Positions 18,746 through 26,348 of a DNA stretch of 64,000 nt are shown here, one piece after another. Every line of letters begins with the position of its first letter. Positions within the stretch are counted from its first letter, which is position 1. The position numbers and the translations under genes were made by a program. Under the pieces are notes generated by a model that worked only from the letters and a program-made list of their open reading frames with translations, did no database searches and was not told the DNA's origin. This DNA is from Mycobacterium sp. 852013-51886_SCH5428379 (GTDB lineage Bacteria > Actinomycetota > Actinomycetes > Mycobacteriales > Mycobacteriaceae). The DNA lies in NCBI RefSeq assembly GCF_001665575.1, contig NZ_LZSU01000009.1, forward strand, positions 21,486 through 85,485, written 5' to 3'.

Positions 18746-20146
18746 TCAGCCGAGTTCCTTCTCCGCGGCCGCAAGCGCCGCGAATTCCTCGTCCGGCGAG
18801 TTCGCCACCAGGTGGTGGCGGCTGTAGATGCCGAAGTAGGCCATGAACCCGGCGAACACGACCAGACACCAGGTGGCTGCGGTGCTGTCCACCAGGAACG
18901 TGGCGACCACCGCGAAAGCCGCGATGACGAGCGCGAACGACGTGGTCACGATGCCGCCGGGAGTGCGGTAGGGGCGCGGCATGTCCGGTTCGCGGACCCG
19001 CAACACGATGTGGCTGACCATCATCAGTACGTAGGACAGGGCGGCGCCGAACACGGCCATGTTGAGCAGCATCGCGCCCTGGCCGGTCAGCGACAGGATG
19101 AAACCGATGATGCCGGGCACGATCAGGGCCAGCACCGGCGCCTTGCGTTTGTTGGTCACCGACAGCCGCTTGGGCAGATAGCCGGCCCGCGACAGGGCGA
19201 ACAGCTGGCGCGAGTACGCGTAGATGATCGAGAAGAAGCTCGCGATCAGGCCGGCCAGACCGATGTAGTTGACCACCTTGGCCATCGTCGAGTCTCCGAG
19301 CGCCTCCACCAGCGGATTGCCCGATGCGCTCATCGCCTCGGCGCCACCGGAGCCCGCGACCAGCACCAGCACGGTGGTGCCGGTGATCAGCAGTACGCCC
19401 ATGGCAGCGAGGATGCCGCGGGGCACGTTGCGGGCCGGATCCTTGGCTTCTTCGGCGGCCAACGGCACGCCCTCGATGGCGAGGAAGAACCAGATGGCGA
19501 ACGGCACTGCCGCCCAGATCCCGAGATAACCGAACGGCAGGAACGACGAGGCGCCGGCCGCGTCGGTGGGGGCGATGTCGGTCAGGTTGGCGACGTCGAA
19601 GCTACCGATGGCCGAGAAGGCGAAGACGATGAGGCCCACCAGCGCGATCGCGGTGATCACGAACATGACCTTGAGCGCCTCGCCGACGCCGCTCAGGTGG
19701 ATCCCGATGAAGATGAGGTACACCGCCAGGTACACCCACCACCCGTCGGTGATCCCGAACAATCCCAGGGATTCCACGTAGGCGCCGATGAAGGTGGCGA
19801 TGGCCGCGGGGGCGATCGCGTATTCGATCAGGATCGCCGTGCCGGTGGCGAATCCGCCCCAGGGCCCCAGCGCGCGGCGTGCGAAGGTGTACCCGCCGCC
19901 GGCCGCGGGCAGCGCCGAGGACATCTCGGCCATACCCAGCACCATCGCCAGGTACATGCCGGCGATGATGACGGCGGCGATCGCCAGGCCGCCGAAGCCG
20001 CCTTCGGCGAGCCCGAAGTTCCAGCCGGAGTAGTCGCCGGAGATCACATAGCCGACGCCGAGGCCGGCGAGGAGAACCCAGCCGGCAGTGCCCTGCTTGA
20101 GGGTTCGCTTGGCGAGGTACTCGCCGGATTCGCTGTGGGTTTCCAT
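18746..20146 (-). CDS. Ethanolamine-permease-type APC transporter
   Basis: A 466-residue transporter of the amino acid-polyamine-organocation family with about twelve transmembrane segments. The N-terminal ISGDYSGWNFGL signature, then AEMSSALPAAGGGYTFARRALGPWGGF near residue 75, is characteristic of ethanolamine permeases (TIGR00908-like). It would import ethanolamine or a similar small amine. No ethanolamine ammonia-lyase genes lie in the window, so substrate use is unproven. The start ATG 20146 opens onto a regulatory gap shared with the divergent MFS gene. The heme oxygenase follows on the same strand, probably in one transcript, an odd pairing with no known functional logic. Confidence 0.83.
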   Translation of the reverse strand: METHSESGEYLAKRTLKQGTAGWVLLAGLGVGYVISGDYSGWNFGLAEGGFGGLAIAAVIIAGMYLAMVLGMAEMSSALPAAGGGYTFARRALGPWGGFATGTAILIEYAIAPAAIATFIGAYVESLGLFGITDGWWVYLAVYLIFIGIHLSGVGEALKVMFVITAIALVGLIVFAFSAIGSFDVANLTDIAPTDAAGASSFLPFGYLGIWAAVPFAIWFFLAIEGVPLAAEEAKDPARNVPRGILAAMGVLLITGTTVLVLVAGSGGAEAMSASGNPLVEALGDSTMAKVVNYIGLAGLIASFFSIIYAYSRQLFALSRAGYLPKRLSVTNKRKAPVLALIVPGIIGFILSLTGQGAMLLNMAVFGAALSYVLMMVSHIVLRVREPDMPRPYRTPGGIVTTSFALVIAAFAVVATFLVDSTAATWCLVVFAGFMAYFGIYSRHHLVANSPDEEFAALAAAEKELG

Positions 20147-20236
20147 TCCGGGATGCTAGAACGCCCAGCCGTTCCGCGCCCGACTTTGCCCTACGTGTCG
20201 AGGCCCCACGTAATGACGTCGGGCAGCCCTGGAAGG

Positions 20237-20264
20237 CCGTTCCTCCCAGTTGGGAGCAGAACGG
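20237..20264. promoter_or_regulatory. Near-perfect inverted repeat between divergent transporters
   Basis: CCGTTC-CTCCCA at 20237-20248 pairs with TGGGAG (20251-20256) and, after a 2-base bulge, GAACGG (20259-20264). That is twelve paired bases around a 2-base centre. It sits in the 157-bp gap between the divergent permease and MFS genes, so a repressor or activator operator acting on both is the likeliest reading. There is no U-tract, which makes a terminator unlikely. Confidence 0.5.
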
Positions 20265-20303
20265 TCGTGGCGCACCCCGGCAGGTCCGCCCGACGATGGC
20301 GTC

Positions 20304-21485
20304 ATGGCCTGGAACCACCCCCACCTTCATTTCGCCCGCGGCGCAGCGGCTTTGGCTGCGGCCATGGGCATCGGCCGTTTCGTCTACACCCCGATCCTTC
20401 CGCTGATGACGGCGCAGGCCGGTCTGAGCCCAGCCGCCGCCGGGGGCCTGGCGACCGCCAACTACGCGGGCTATCTCGCCGGTGCGCTCGCCGGTATCGC
20501 GGCACCCAGGACGATCCGGACGACCGCCACGTGGCGCGCCGCGATCGCCGCCGTCGTCGCCGGCCTCGCGCTGATGCCGCTGACGCACAGCGTCGTCGCG
20601 TGGCTGACGATCCGCACGGTCGCGGGGTTCGCGAGTGCCGTCGTGTTCGTGATCGCCGTCGACTGGATGCTCGACCACTCTCGGGGGCGATCGGCTCACC
20701 TACCGGGGTGGGGGTTCGGCGGGGTGGGCGTCGGGATCGCACTGTCGGGCCTGGTGGTGTTCGCCCTGCCTGCGGCGGGGTGGCAGACCGCCTGGTGGTC
20801 GTCGGCTGCGTTGGCCGCCGCGGTCGGGGTGCCGGCCTGGCGCATGCGGGGAGCTGCTCCGCCACCGGTCACGGCGACCGCCGAGCGGACGGGTTCCCGG
20901 CGATGGTTCGTCGTGTTGCTGGCCTGCTACTCCCTCGAAGGCGTGGGGTACATCATCGCGGGCACCTTCCTCGTCGCGGCCATCCGGCAGGCCACACCCG
21001 GCGGGCTGGGTAACGGGGCCTGGGTGCTGGTCGGGGTGGCCGCCGCACCGTCCGCCGCGCTGTGGGCGATGGCGAGCGCCCGCTGGTCGCGGCCGTCCCT
21101 GCTGACCGCGGCCCTGGTGATGCAGGCCGGCGGCATCGCCGCACCGGCACTGTTCGGCGGTACCGCCGCTGCCCTCATCGGCGCGGTGTTGTTCGGCGCC
21201 ACGTTCATCGGGGTGAGCGGAATGGCGCTGGCGGCGGGCCGCGAGCTGGCTTTCCCCGGGGCCGTCGCCGGACTCACCGCCGGTTACTCGGTGGGCCAGA
21301 TCCTCGGTCCGGTTGTCGTGACACCCCTGCTGCATCAGGGCTTCCGGCCGGCGTTGATGGTCGCCGCCGCGGTGGTGACGGTGTCGGCCGGCACGGCCGC
21401 GTGGTTACGCCTGAGCTGCCGGGAGCTCAGTCCACCCCTGCGCGGTGCGGGTCGCGGGCAGGTAGCCACACCCCGGGGGCGGTGA
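20304..21485 (+). CDS. YbfB/YjiJ-family MFS transporter
   Basis: A 393-residue membrane transporter from ATG 20304. It shows the family's N-terminal signature, ALAAAMGIGRFVYTPILPLM, in helix 1 and twelve predicted helices. Further conserved Gly/Pro-rich helices include AGYSVGQILGPVVVTPLL near the end. Substrates of this family are unknown; some members lie beside aromatic or sulfur metabolism genes. Upstream in-frame codons to 20250 are open but lack support. The 3' end overlaps the convergent LysR gene by about 59 bases. The inverted repeat at 20237-20264 lies about 40 bases upstream and may control it. Confidence 0.8.
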   Translation: MAWNHPHLHFARGAAALAAAMGIGRFVYTPILPLMTAQAGLSPAAAGGLATANYAGYLAGALAGIAAPRTIRTTATWRAAIAAVVAGLALMPLTHSVVAWLTIRTVAGFASAVVFVIAVDWMLDHSRGRSAHLPGWGFGGVGVGIALSGLVVFALPAAGWQTAWWSSAALAAAVGVPAWRMRGAAPPPVTATAERTGSRRWFVVLLACYSLEGVGYIIAGTFLVAAIRQATPGGLGNGAWVLVGVAAAPSAALWAMASARWSRPSLLTAALVMQAGGIAAPALFGGTAAALIGAVLFGATFIGVSGMALAAGRELAFPGAVAGLTAGYSVGQILGPVVVTPLLHQGFRPALMVAAAVVTVSAGTAAWLRLSCRELSPPLRGAGRGQVATPRGR

Positions 21486-22350
21486 GCGCCGATCGGTCGA
21501 CATCGCCGGTGAAAGCGTCAACCAAGCTGTGTACCAACGGATTCGGCTCGTCCAGGCGCCACACCAGTGACCACGTCCAGATCGGCTCCGGGTGCAGCAC
21601 GGGTCGCCGGATCAGGTCCGGCGGGGTGACGTCGTGCTGCCCCTTGGGGTTGTTCAGCACCGGTCCCCGCAGCCGCCGGACATGGTCGAAGAACGTCGAA
21701 CCCGTCACTCCCCCGTCGTCCACGCGGATCACCCGCGCACCGACCGCGCGGGCGAACTGATCGGCGAACCGGTTCCACGACGACCAGCTCGCCTGATCGG
21801 AGTCGAGCAGCACGGTGACCTCGCGTGCGTCGACGGGTGCGCCGTCGCGCCCCGGACCCACCGCGTACAGCCGGTCGACGCCGACGAGCCGGGCCTCCAG
21901 CGACAGTGCGTCGAGATCGGTCCGCTCCACCCAGCAGATCGCGAGATCGAGGTTGCCGTCCGCCACGCGTGCCGCCTGTGCGTGCGACGGCATCACCCAC
22001 GTATCCACCCGCAGCGGCGCCACGCCCGCGGCGCGCTCCGCCCAATCCGTCGGGCACCACTGGACGTAACCGATGCGGACCGGGTCAGCCGCCGCCAGAC
22101 CGAGCGCGTCGCGGCGGAGTTCGTCGGCCTGGGCGATGAGGGCCCGCGCACGTGGGAGCAATGCCGAACCGGCCGCCGTCAGGGCCACCGAGCGCCGGTC
22201 ACGGTCGAACAGTTGCACCTTCAGATCGCGTTCGAGCGCCTTGATCTGTTGGGAGAGCGACGGTCCCGCGATACGCAGCCGATCGGCGGCCCGCCCGAAA
22301 TTCAACTCGTCGGCGACGGTGACGAAGTAGCGCAGCTGCCGGAGCTCCAC
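21427..22350 (-). CDS. LysR-family transcriptional regulator
   Basis: A 307-residue DNA-binding regulator. The N-terminal winged helix-turn-helix is explicit: ELRQLRYFVTVADELNFGRAADRL, then GPSLSQQIKALERDL and LFDRDRRSVALTAAG. A periplasmic-binding-like effector domain follows. I placed the start at GTG 22350 because LysR proteins begin with this sequence; the open frame further upstream is just non-coding extension. It is divergent from the SDR gene at 22474 and, as is usual for the family, probably controls that operon and itself from the 123-bp gap. The effector is unknown. Confidence 0.92.
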   Translation of the reverse strand: MELRQLRYFVTVADELNFGRAADRLRIAGPSLSQQIKALERDLKVQLFDRDRRSVALTAAGSALLPRARALIAQADELRRDALGLAAADPVRIGYVQWCPTDWAERAAGVAPLRVDTWVMPSHAQAARVADGNLDLAICWVERTDLDALSLEARLVGVDRLYAVGPGRDGAPVDAREVTVLLDSDQASWSSWNRFADQFARAVGARVIRVDDGGVTGSTFFDHVRRLRGPVLNNPKGQHDVTPPDLIRRPVLHPEPIWTWSLVWRLDEPNPLVHSLVDAFTGDVDRSALTAPGVWLPARDPHRAGVD

Positions 22351-22473
22351 GCGCCCAGCGTAATGCAGTGCGAGCCTGCGCCTACCAGTCGCGAGTAATC
22401 CGGTCGCACCGACGCGGAGTGCCGCGTCCGTGCGGCGCGTTCCGTGAAGCATCACCACGAGAAGGGAACCGAC

Positions 22474-23187
22474 ATGACATCCACTCCACGCGTCGCACTC
22501 ATCACCGGCGCATCACAGGGCATCGGCGCCGGGCTGGTCGCCGGATACCGCAAACACGGCTACGCCGTCGTGGCCAACTCCCGCAGCATCGGCGACAGCG
22601 ACGACCCGATGGTGCTCGCCGTACCCGGCGACATCTCCCGACCCGGGGTCGGCCGACATCTCGTCGAGGCCGCCGTCGACCACTTCGGCCGCATCGACAC
22701 CGTGGTCAACAACGCCGGAATCTTCATCGCCAAACCGTTCACCGACTACACCGACGACGAGTACGACGCCGTCACGGGTGTGAATCTACGTGGCTTCTTC
22801 GACGTCTCGCGCGCCGCGGTGGCGCAGATGCTTGCGCAAGGCGACGGCGGTCACCTGGTCACCATCTCGACCACACTGGTCGAGCACGCCAACTCCGCCG
22901 TACCGGCGGTGCTGGCCTCGTTGACCAAAGGCGGTCTGAACGCCGCATCGCGAGCCCTGGCGATCGAGTACGCCGACCGGGGAATCCGCTCCAACGCGGT
23001 GGCTCTCGGCATCATCAAGACACCGATGCATCAGCCGTCGGAGCTGGCGGCCCTGGCGGCGCTGCACCCGGTGGGCCGCAACGGCGAAGTCGACGACGTC
23101 GTCGACGCCGTGCTCTACCTCGAGAACGCGCCGTTCGTGACCGGGGAGATCCTCCACGTCGACGGCGGCCAGAGCGCGGGGCACTGA
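22474..23187 (+). CDS. Short-chain dehydrogenase-like protein lacking the catalytic Tyr
   Basis: A 237-residue Rossmann-fold protein starting at ATG 22474 after GAAGGGAA. The cofactor motif TGASQGIGAG and the NNAG motif (VVNNAGIF) are intact, but the YxxxK active site reads A-S-L-T-K (VPAVLASLTKGG): Lys is kept and Tyr is replaced by Ala. I recall a subgroup of SDRs with this ASLTK variant, so it may be functional with different chemistry rather than decayed. It is the first gene of a likely operon with the SnoaL-like gene, which starts one base after its stop. It is divergent from, and likely regulated by, the LysR gene. Confidence 0.88.
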   Translation: MTSTPRVALITGASQGIGAGLVAGYRKHGYAVVANSRSIGDSDDPMVLAVPGDISRPGVGRHLVEAAVDHFGRIDTVVNNAGIFIAKPFTDYTDDEYDAVTGVNLRGFFDVSRAAVAQMLAQGDGGHLVTISTTLVEHANSAVPAVLASLTKGGLNAASRALAIEYADRGIRSNAVALGIIKTPMHQPSELAALAALHPVGRNGEVDDVVDAVLYLENAPFVTGEILHVDGGQSAGH

Positions 23188-23188
23188 G

Positions 23189-23548
23189 ATGGGCGACGAG
23201 CAGGTGGTCACCGGGGTCATGAAGGAGTGGGCGGCCGCAGTGGACAGCCACGACCCCGCGCGGGTGGCCGCGGTGTTCACCGAAGACGCGGTGTTCCGCG
23301 GGCTGCGGCCCTACGGCGTGGGCCGGCGCGCCGTCGCCGACTATTACGACTCCCAGCCTCAGGGGATGACCGTCGGCTACCGAATCCTCGAGACTCGCCG
23401 GCCGTCCGCAGGGGTGGTGCTGGCCTATCTGGACGCGACGTTCAGTTACCCAGACCGGCCCCCCGTGCAGGTGTCCATCGGCGTGACACTCATCCGGACG
23501 GCAGACGGGTGGCGGGTGCTCCAGTACCAGGCGTCGCCCGCTGCATGA
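23189..23548 (+). CDS. SnoaL/DUF4440-like NTF2-fold protein
   Basis: A 119-residue single-domain protein with the cone-shaped NTF2 fold pattern. An N-terminal helix (VMKEWAAAVDSHDPARVAAVFTEDAVFRG) carries the typical D-x-A/G-x-V-x-x-F-x-x-D-A motif, and alternating strands end in ADGWRVLQYQASP. Related proteins (SgcJ/EcaC, SnoaL types) act as small isomerases, cyclases or steroid/aromatic binding proteins. The exact role is not visible. Its ATG lies one base after the SDR stop, so the two are cotranscribed and probably act on the same substrate. Confidence 0.8.
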   Translation: MGDEQVVTGVMKEWAAAVDSHDPARVAAVFTEDAVFRGLRPYGVGRRAVADYYDSQPQGMTVGYRILETRRPSAGVVLAYLDATFSYPDRPPVQVSIGVTLIRTADGWRVLQYQASPAA

Positions 23549-23620
23549 CAGCGCGTGCCCGCCGCGCCTCTTAGAATGTCGCAAGTCCGCGGGCACAGGT
23601 TTCGGGTGGAGGTGAGGGGT

Positions 23621-24463
23621 ATGGCCACGGCGTTCCCTGATGCCGCGACCCTCGACAGCGCGCTCGACCTTGCTGCCCGGGCCCCCTCGATCCGCAACGC
23701 GCAGCCGTGGCGGTGGCACGTCGACCGCCACGGTGTCCGGCTGTTCGCCGACTGGACCCGGCGCCTCGGCGACACCGACTCCGACCGGCGCGATGTCGTG
23801 CTCAGCTGCGGTGCGGTCCTGCACCACTGCGCGGTCGCCTTCGCCGCCGCCGGCTGGTCGAGCCGGATCAGCCGGGTGCCCGCCGACCCCGCCGACCCCG
23901 CCGACAACGTACTGGCGACCATCGAGCTCGCACCGCAACCGCCCGGGGCCGGCAGCCTGGAACTGGCCCGCGCAATCCCCCTCCGCCGGGCCGACCGTCG
24001 CCCGTACGCCGGCTCGCTTCCCGCCGGCACCATCGAACACCTGCTGATCCGCGCCGAGCGCCTCGGCGTCCGGCTGGCGGTGGTGCCTGCCGTCCGGTGG
24101 ACGAAAGTCGGCGACACCGACTTCGCCCTGCGCTACGGGGACGGTCCGCCCGATGTCGCGGACGGTGACGACGCCGTCATGCTGGTGCTGGCCACCGACT
24201 CCGACGGCGCTGCGGATCAATTGCGCGCGGGTGAGGCGATCAGCGACCTGACGCTGTCGATCGCCGCGCTCGGACTGGCCAGCTGCCCGTTGACCGACGC
24301 GCTGAGGGACACCCGCAGCCGGCTCGCGCTGGCGTGTGAGGTGTTCGACGGTGATGCCCACCCGCAGGCGTTGATGCGGCTCGGGGCGCGGCCCACCGCG
24401 GAACCGCTGCCGCCCATCGACCGGCGGTCGGTCGCGGAGACGACGACGTTCAGCCTGAACTAG
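23621..24463 (+). CDS. Acg-family FMN-binding nitroreductase-like protein
   Basis: A 280-residue protein of the mycobacterial Acg family, related to nitroreductases but with an FMN-covering lid; members in M. tuberculosis belong to the dormancy regulon. Supporting features are the N-terminal ARAPSIRNAQPWRWHV, the central IPLRRADRRPYAGSLP and the late ASCPLTDALRDTRSR. ATG 23621 follows a strong GGAGGTGAGG site. I see no convincing DosR palindrome in the 72 bases upstream, so hypoxic control is not supported here. It may be part of the SDR/SnoaL operon or have its own promoter. It ends convergent with the 13E12 gene. Confidence 0.85.
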   Translation: MATAFPDAATLDSALDLAARAPSIRNAQPWRWHVDRHGVRLFADWTRRLGDTDSDRRDVVLSCGAVLHHCAVAFAAAGWSSRISRVPADPADPADNVLATIELAPQPPGAGSLELARAIPLRRADRRPYAGSLPAGTIEHLLIRAERLGVRLAVVPAVRWTKVGDTDFALRYGDGPPDVADGDDAVMLVLATDSDGAADQLRAGEAISDLTLSIAALGLASCPLTDALRDTRSRLALACEVFDGDAHPQALMRLGARPTAEPLPPIDRRSVAETTTFSLN

Positions 24464-24467
24464 GCCC

Positions 24468-24481
24468 CCGTCCGCGGACGG
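24468..24481. repeat. 14-bp perfect palindrome between convergent genes
   Basis: CCGTCCGCGGACGG reads the same on both strands and lies in the 26-bp gap between the stops of the Acg-like gene and the convergent 13E12 gene. It may act as a short bidirectional terminator stem or be chance in such GC-rich DNA. Confidence 0.35.
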
Positions 24482-24489
24482 TTGCAGCA

Positions 24490-26154
24490 TCAGAAGGGCG
24501 GCGGGTCGTCGTCGCTGCAGTTGGGGAGGGGTTGTGGTTCGGCGGGTGGGTGTTTGGCCCGGGCGGCCCGGGCGGCAGCGGCGGCGTGGGCGGCGGCCGC
24601 TGCTGCTGCGGCGGCTTGTCGTTGGGCGGCGTTGTGGGCGCGTTCGGCTGTGATGCGTGCGGCGCGGTCGGCGGCGCGGGTGCGTCGTCTTTTCGGCATT
24701 TTGGCGATCCGGTCGGGGTCCGGGGGCGGTTTGGCGAGCGGCGGTAGTTCGGTGGTGGTGGTGTCCCAGCCGGGGAAGAACAGTCGGCTGCCCGGGGTGG
24801 TGGTGTAGTGCGCGCCGGCGGGGGTGGTCCAGGTGATGGTGCCGTCGGGTGATTGTTCGTCACCCCAGCCGTCCCAGCACGTTTTGGCCAGGTGGTGGGT
24901 GCGGCATTTGCAGTGCAGGTTCGAGGGGTGGGTGGGTCCGTAGGGCCAGGGCACGACATGGTCGATGTCGCAGCGTGCGGCGGGGACGTGGCAGCCGGGG
25001 AAGCGGCAGAACAGGTCGCGGGCGCGGACGAACGCGGCGAGTTTGGCGGAGGGCTGGTAGTGGGGTTCGGGGTCGGGTCCGGGGTGCTGTAGGGGTTTGA
25101 TCCTGGCGCCGGCGCGGATCGTTTCGGCCAGGGCGAGGATCGGCAGGATGGTGCCATCGGGCATCAGGGCGGTTCCGGAATCCTGTGGGCAGGCAGGCGG
25201 ATTGGACACTTCCGATCCGGCCTCGGGCTCGGGCTCTCGCTCTTCTTCGGCGGATCGCTCAGCTCCCGCCTCGGCCTCCGCCTCGGGTTGGGTTCGTCTC
25301 TTGGCGTGCGCGTTTCGTTGATCGTGGTCTTCGGTGGCGATCAACTTGTGTGCGGCGGTGATCGCGGTGGGGTCGGCGACGACGTTGATGACGATGTGGG
25401 AGGTGTCCGAGGCGGTGGCGGTGCAGGCCGGGTTGCCGCATCGACACGGCAGGGGCTGGTCGAGGATGATCGCGCCCATGGCACAGGAGCGTCGTTCGTC
25501 GATGCTGCGGGGGTCTTCATCGCACAGACCGGTGAGCAGGGCGGCGATCCGTGCGGCCAGCACGGCGGCCTCACAGCCCAGGATGTGTCCCCAGATGGTG
25601 GTCAGTTCGTCGGGGTCGTCGTGGGCGCCGATCCGGAAGGTGCGTCGCCGCAGGGCCTCTTTGGCGCGGGTGACCGCGTCGGGGTCGTAGCGGTGGATCA
25701 ACGCGTCGATGGCGTTGATCAGTCGCTCATCGGAGAGTGGTTCCCACCGTTGGGCCTTGTCGGCCAGCGCGGCATCGACCAGTGCCATCGTGTCGGCGTC
25801 GATGATCAGGCGGCTGCGCCAGGTGATAATCGCGATCATGCGGGCACTGAGCCGGCCCTGCAGGCACAGCGCCGCGACTTTGGGGAGCCGATCGCGTAGC
25901 GCGAGGGCGATCCGCATCTGGGCCGAGGCTTTGCGGTACCCGACATTGAGCACCGCCCCGACCTCGGAGGCGGTGGTCGCCCAGGAGTCACACGCCCAAT
26001 CGTCGCGCTCCTCGTCGAAGGTCACCGACTGGTGCACCAGCTGGGCGAGCGCGGCCAACTTCCGCGCCCCCGCCACAGCCTCCTCGCGGGCGGCCTGCTC
26101 GATGACAGCGATCAGCGCGGCGTCATCCCGCCCCCCAAACACCGTATCGAACAT
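24490..26154 (-). CDS. 13E12-family DUF222 / HNH endonuclease protein
   Basis: A 554-residue member of the mycobacterial 13E12 repeat family. The N-terminal half is the helical DUF222 domain (about residues 20-300). An acidic low-complexity linker (AEAEAGAERSAEEERE) follows. The HNH nuclease domain lies near residues 415-455: CRFPGCHVPAARCDIDHVVPW then NLHCKCRTHH, with paired Cys for zinc and the HNH His/Asn. The tail is a long alanine run. Family copies are numerous and repetitive in mycobacteria and behave like mobile-element relics. The start ATG lies inside a LexA box and next to a strong promoter, so transcription should rise on DNA damage and may be leaderless. Confidence 0.92.
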   Translation of the reverse strand: MFDTVFGGRDDAALIAVIEQAAREEAVAGARKLAALAQLVHQSVTFDEERDDWACDSWATTASEVGAVLNVGYRKASAQMRIALALRDRLPKVAALCLQGRLSARMIAIITWRSRLIIDADTMALVDAALADKAQRWEPLSDERLINAIDALIHRYDPDAVTRAKEALRRRTFRIGAHDDPDELTTIWGHILGCEAAVLAARIAALLTGLCDEDPRSIDERRSCAMGAIILDQPLPCRCGNPACTATASDTSHIVINVVADPTAITAAHKLIATEDHDQRNAHAKRRTQPEAEAEAGAERSAEEEREPEPEAGSEVSNPPACPQDSGTALMPDGTILPILALAETIRAGARIKPLQHPGPDPEPHYQPSAKLAAFVRARDLFCRFPGCHVPAARCDIDHVVPWPYGPTHPSNLHCKCRTHHLAKTCWDGWGDEQSPDGTITWTTPAGAHYTTTPGSRLFFPGWDTTTTELPPLAKPPPDPDRIAKMPKRRRTRAADRAARITAERAHNAAQRQAAAAAAAAAHAAAAARAARAKHPPAEPQPLPNCSDDDPPPF

Positions 26155-26162
26155 ACATTCGA
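26147..26162 (-). promoter_or_regulatory. LexA (SOS) box overlapping the 13E12 start codon
   Basis: The 16-bp site TCGAACATACATTCGA matches the mycobacterial SOS consensus TCGAAC-N4-GTTCGA at 11 of 12 fixed positions. It covers the ATG at 26154-26152, so bound LexA would block both promoter clearance and the start region. LexA boxes upstream of 13E12 family genes are known in M. tuberculosis. Confidence 0.82.
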
Positions 26163-26189
26163 TTATAGCCCAAACCCCCGACCTGCCAA
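26162..26189 (-). promoter_or_regulatory. SigA-type promoter of the 13E12 gene
   Basis: On the minus strand TTGGCA (26189-26184) is followed after 16 bases by a perfect TATAAT (26167-26162). The expected start point, 6-8 bases downstream, falls at the ATG, implying a leaderless message. The LexA box abuts the -10 element. Confidence 0.72.
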
Positions 26190-26227
26190 CGCATTATCCA
26201 CAGTCCGCGGCTCCGCATTCACTCAGG

Positions 26228-26278
26228 CAGCGTGACCTGATCGTCGGCCCGGACGGTGCCCTCGACGACCACCTCCAT
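26228..26278 (-). repeat. Displaced copy of the MOSC gene 3' end (direct repeat, copy A)
   Basis: These 51 bases match 29324-29374 at 49 positions (differences at repeat positions 16 and 20) in the same orientation. Read on the minus strand they encode the last residues of the MOSC protein (MEVVVEGTVRADDQVTL) and then run into a different ending, Pro-Glu-stop. Copy A has no gene body, so it is a tail fragment left at the far edge of the ligase/transporter segment. Confidence 0.85.
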
Positions 26279-26313
26279 CTAGCTGTTCGGGATTGAATCC
26301 TGGTCGCGAGGCG

Positions 26314-26339
26314 GTTTCACCTGCGAACGCTGCGGGTAT
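26314..26339 (+). promoter_or_regulatory. SigF-type promoter before the acyl-CoA ligase
   Basis: GTTT at 26314-26317, a 16-base spacer and GGGTAT at 26334-26339 match the mycobacterial SigF consensus exactly. The ATG at 26349 is ten bases past the -10 element, so the transcript would be leaderless or nearly so. This predicts stationary-phase or stress expression of the ligase/transporter pair. Confidence 0.65.
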
Positions 26340-26348
26340 GCGCGGCGG

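Noticed and set aside
23599..23622. GTTT-N14-GGGTAT, a SigF-like promoter before the Acg-like gene
   Set aside because: The spacer is two bases shorter than in the ligase promoter and the -10 element runs into the chosen ATG with its strong ribosome site, so it cannot serve this start.
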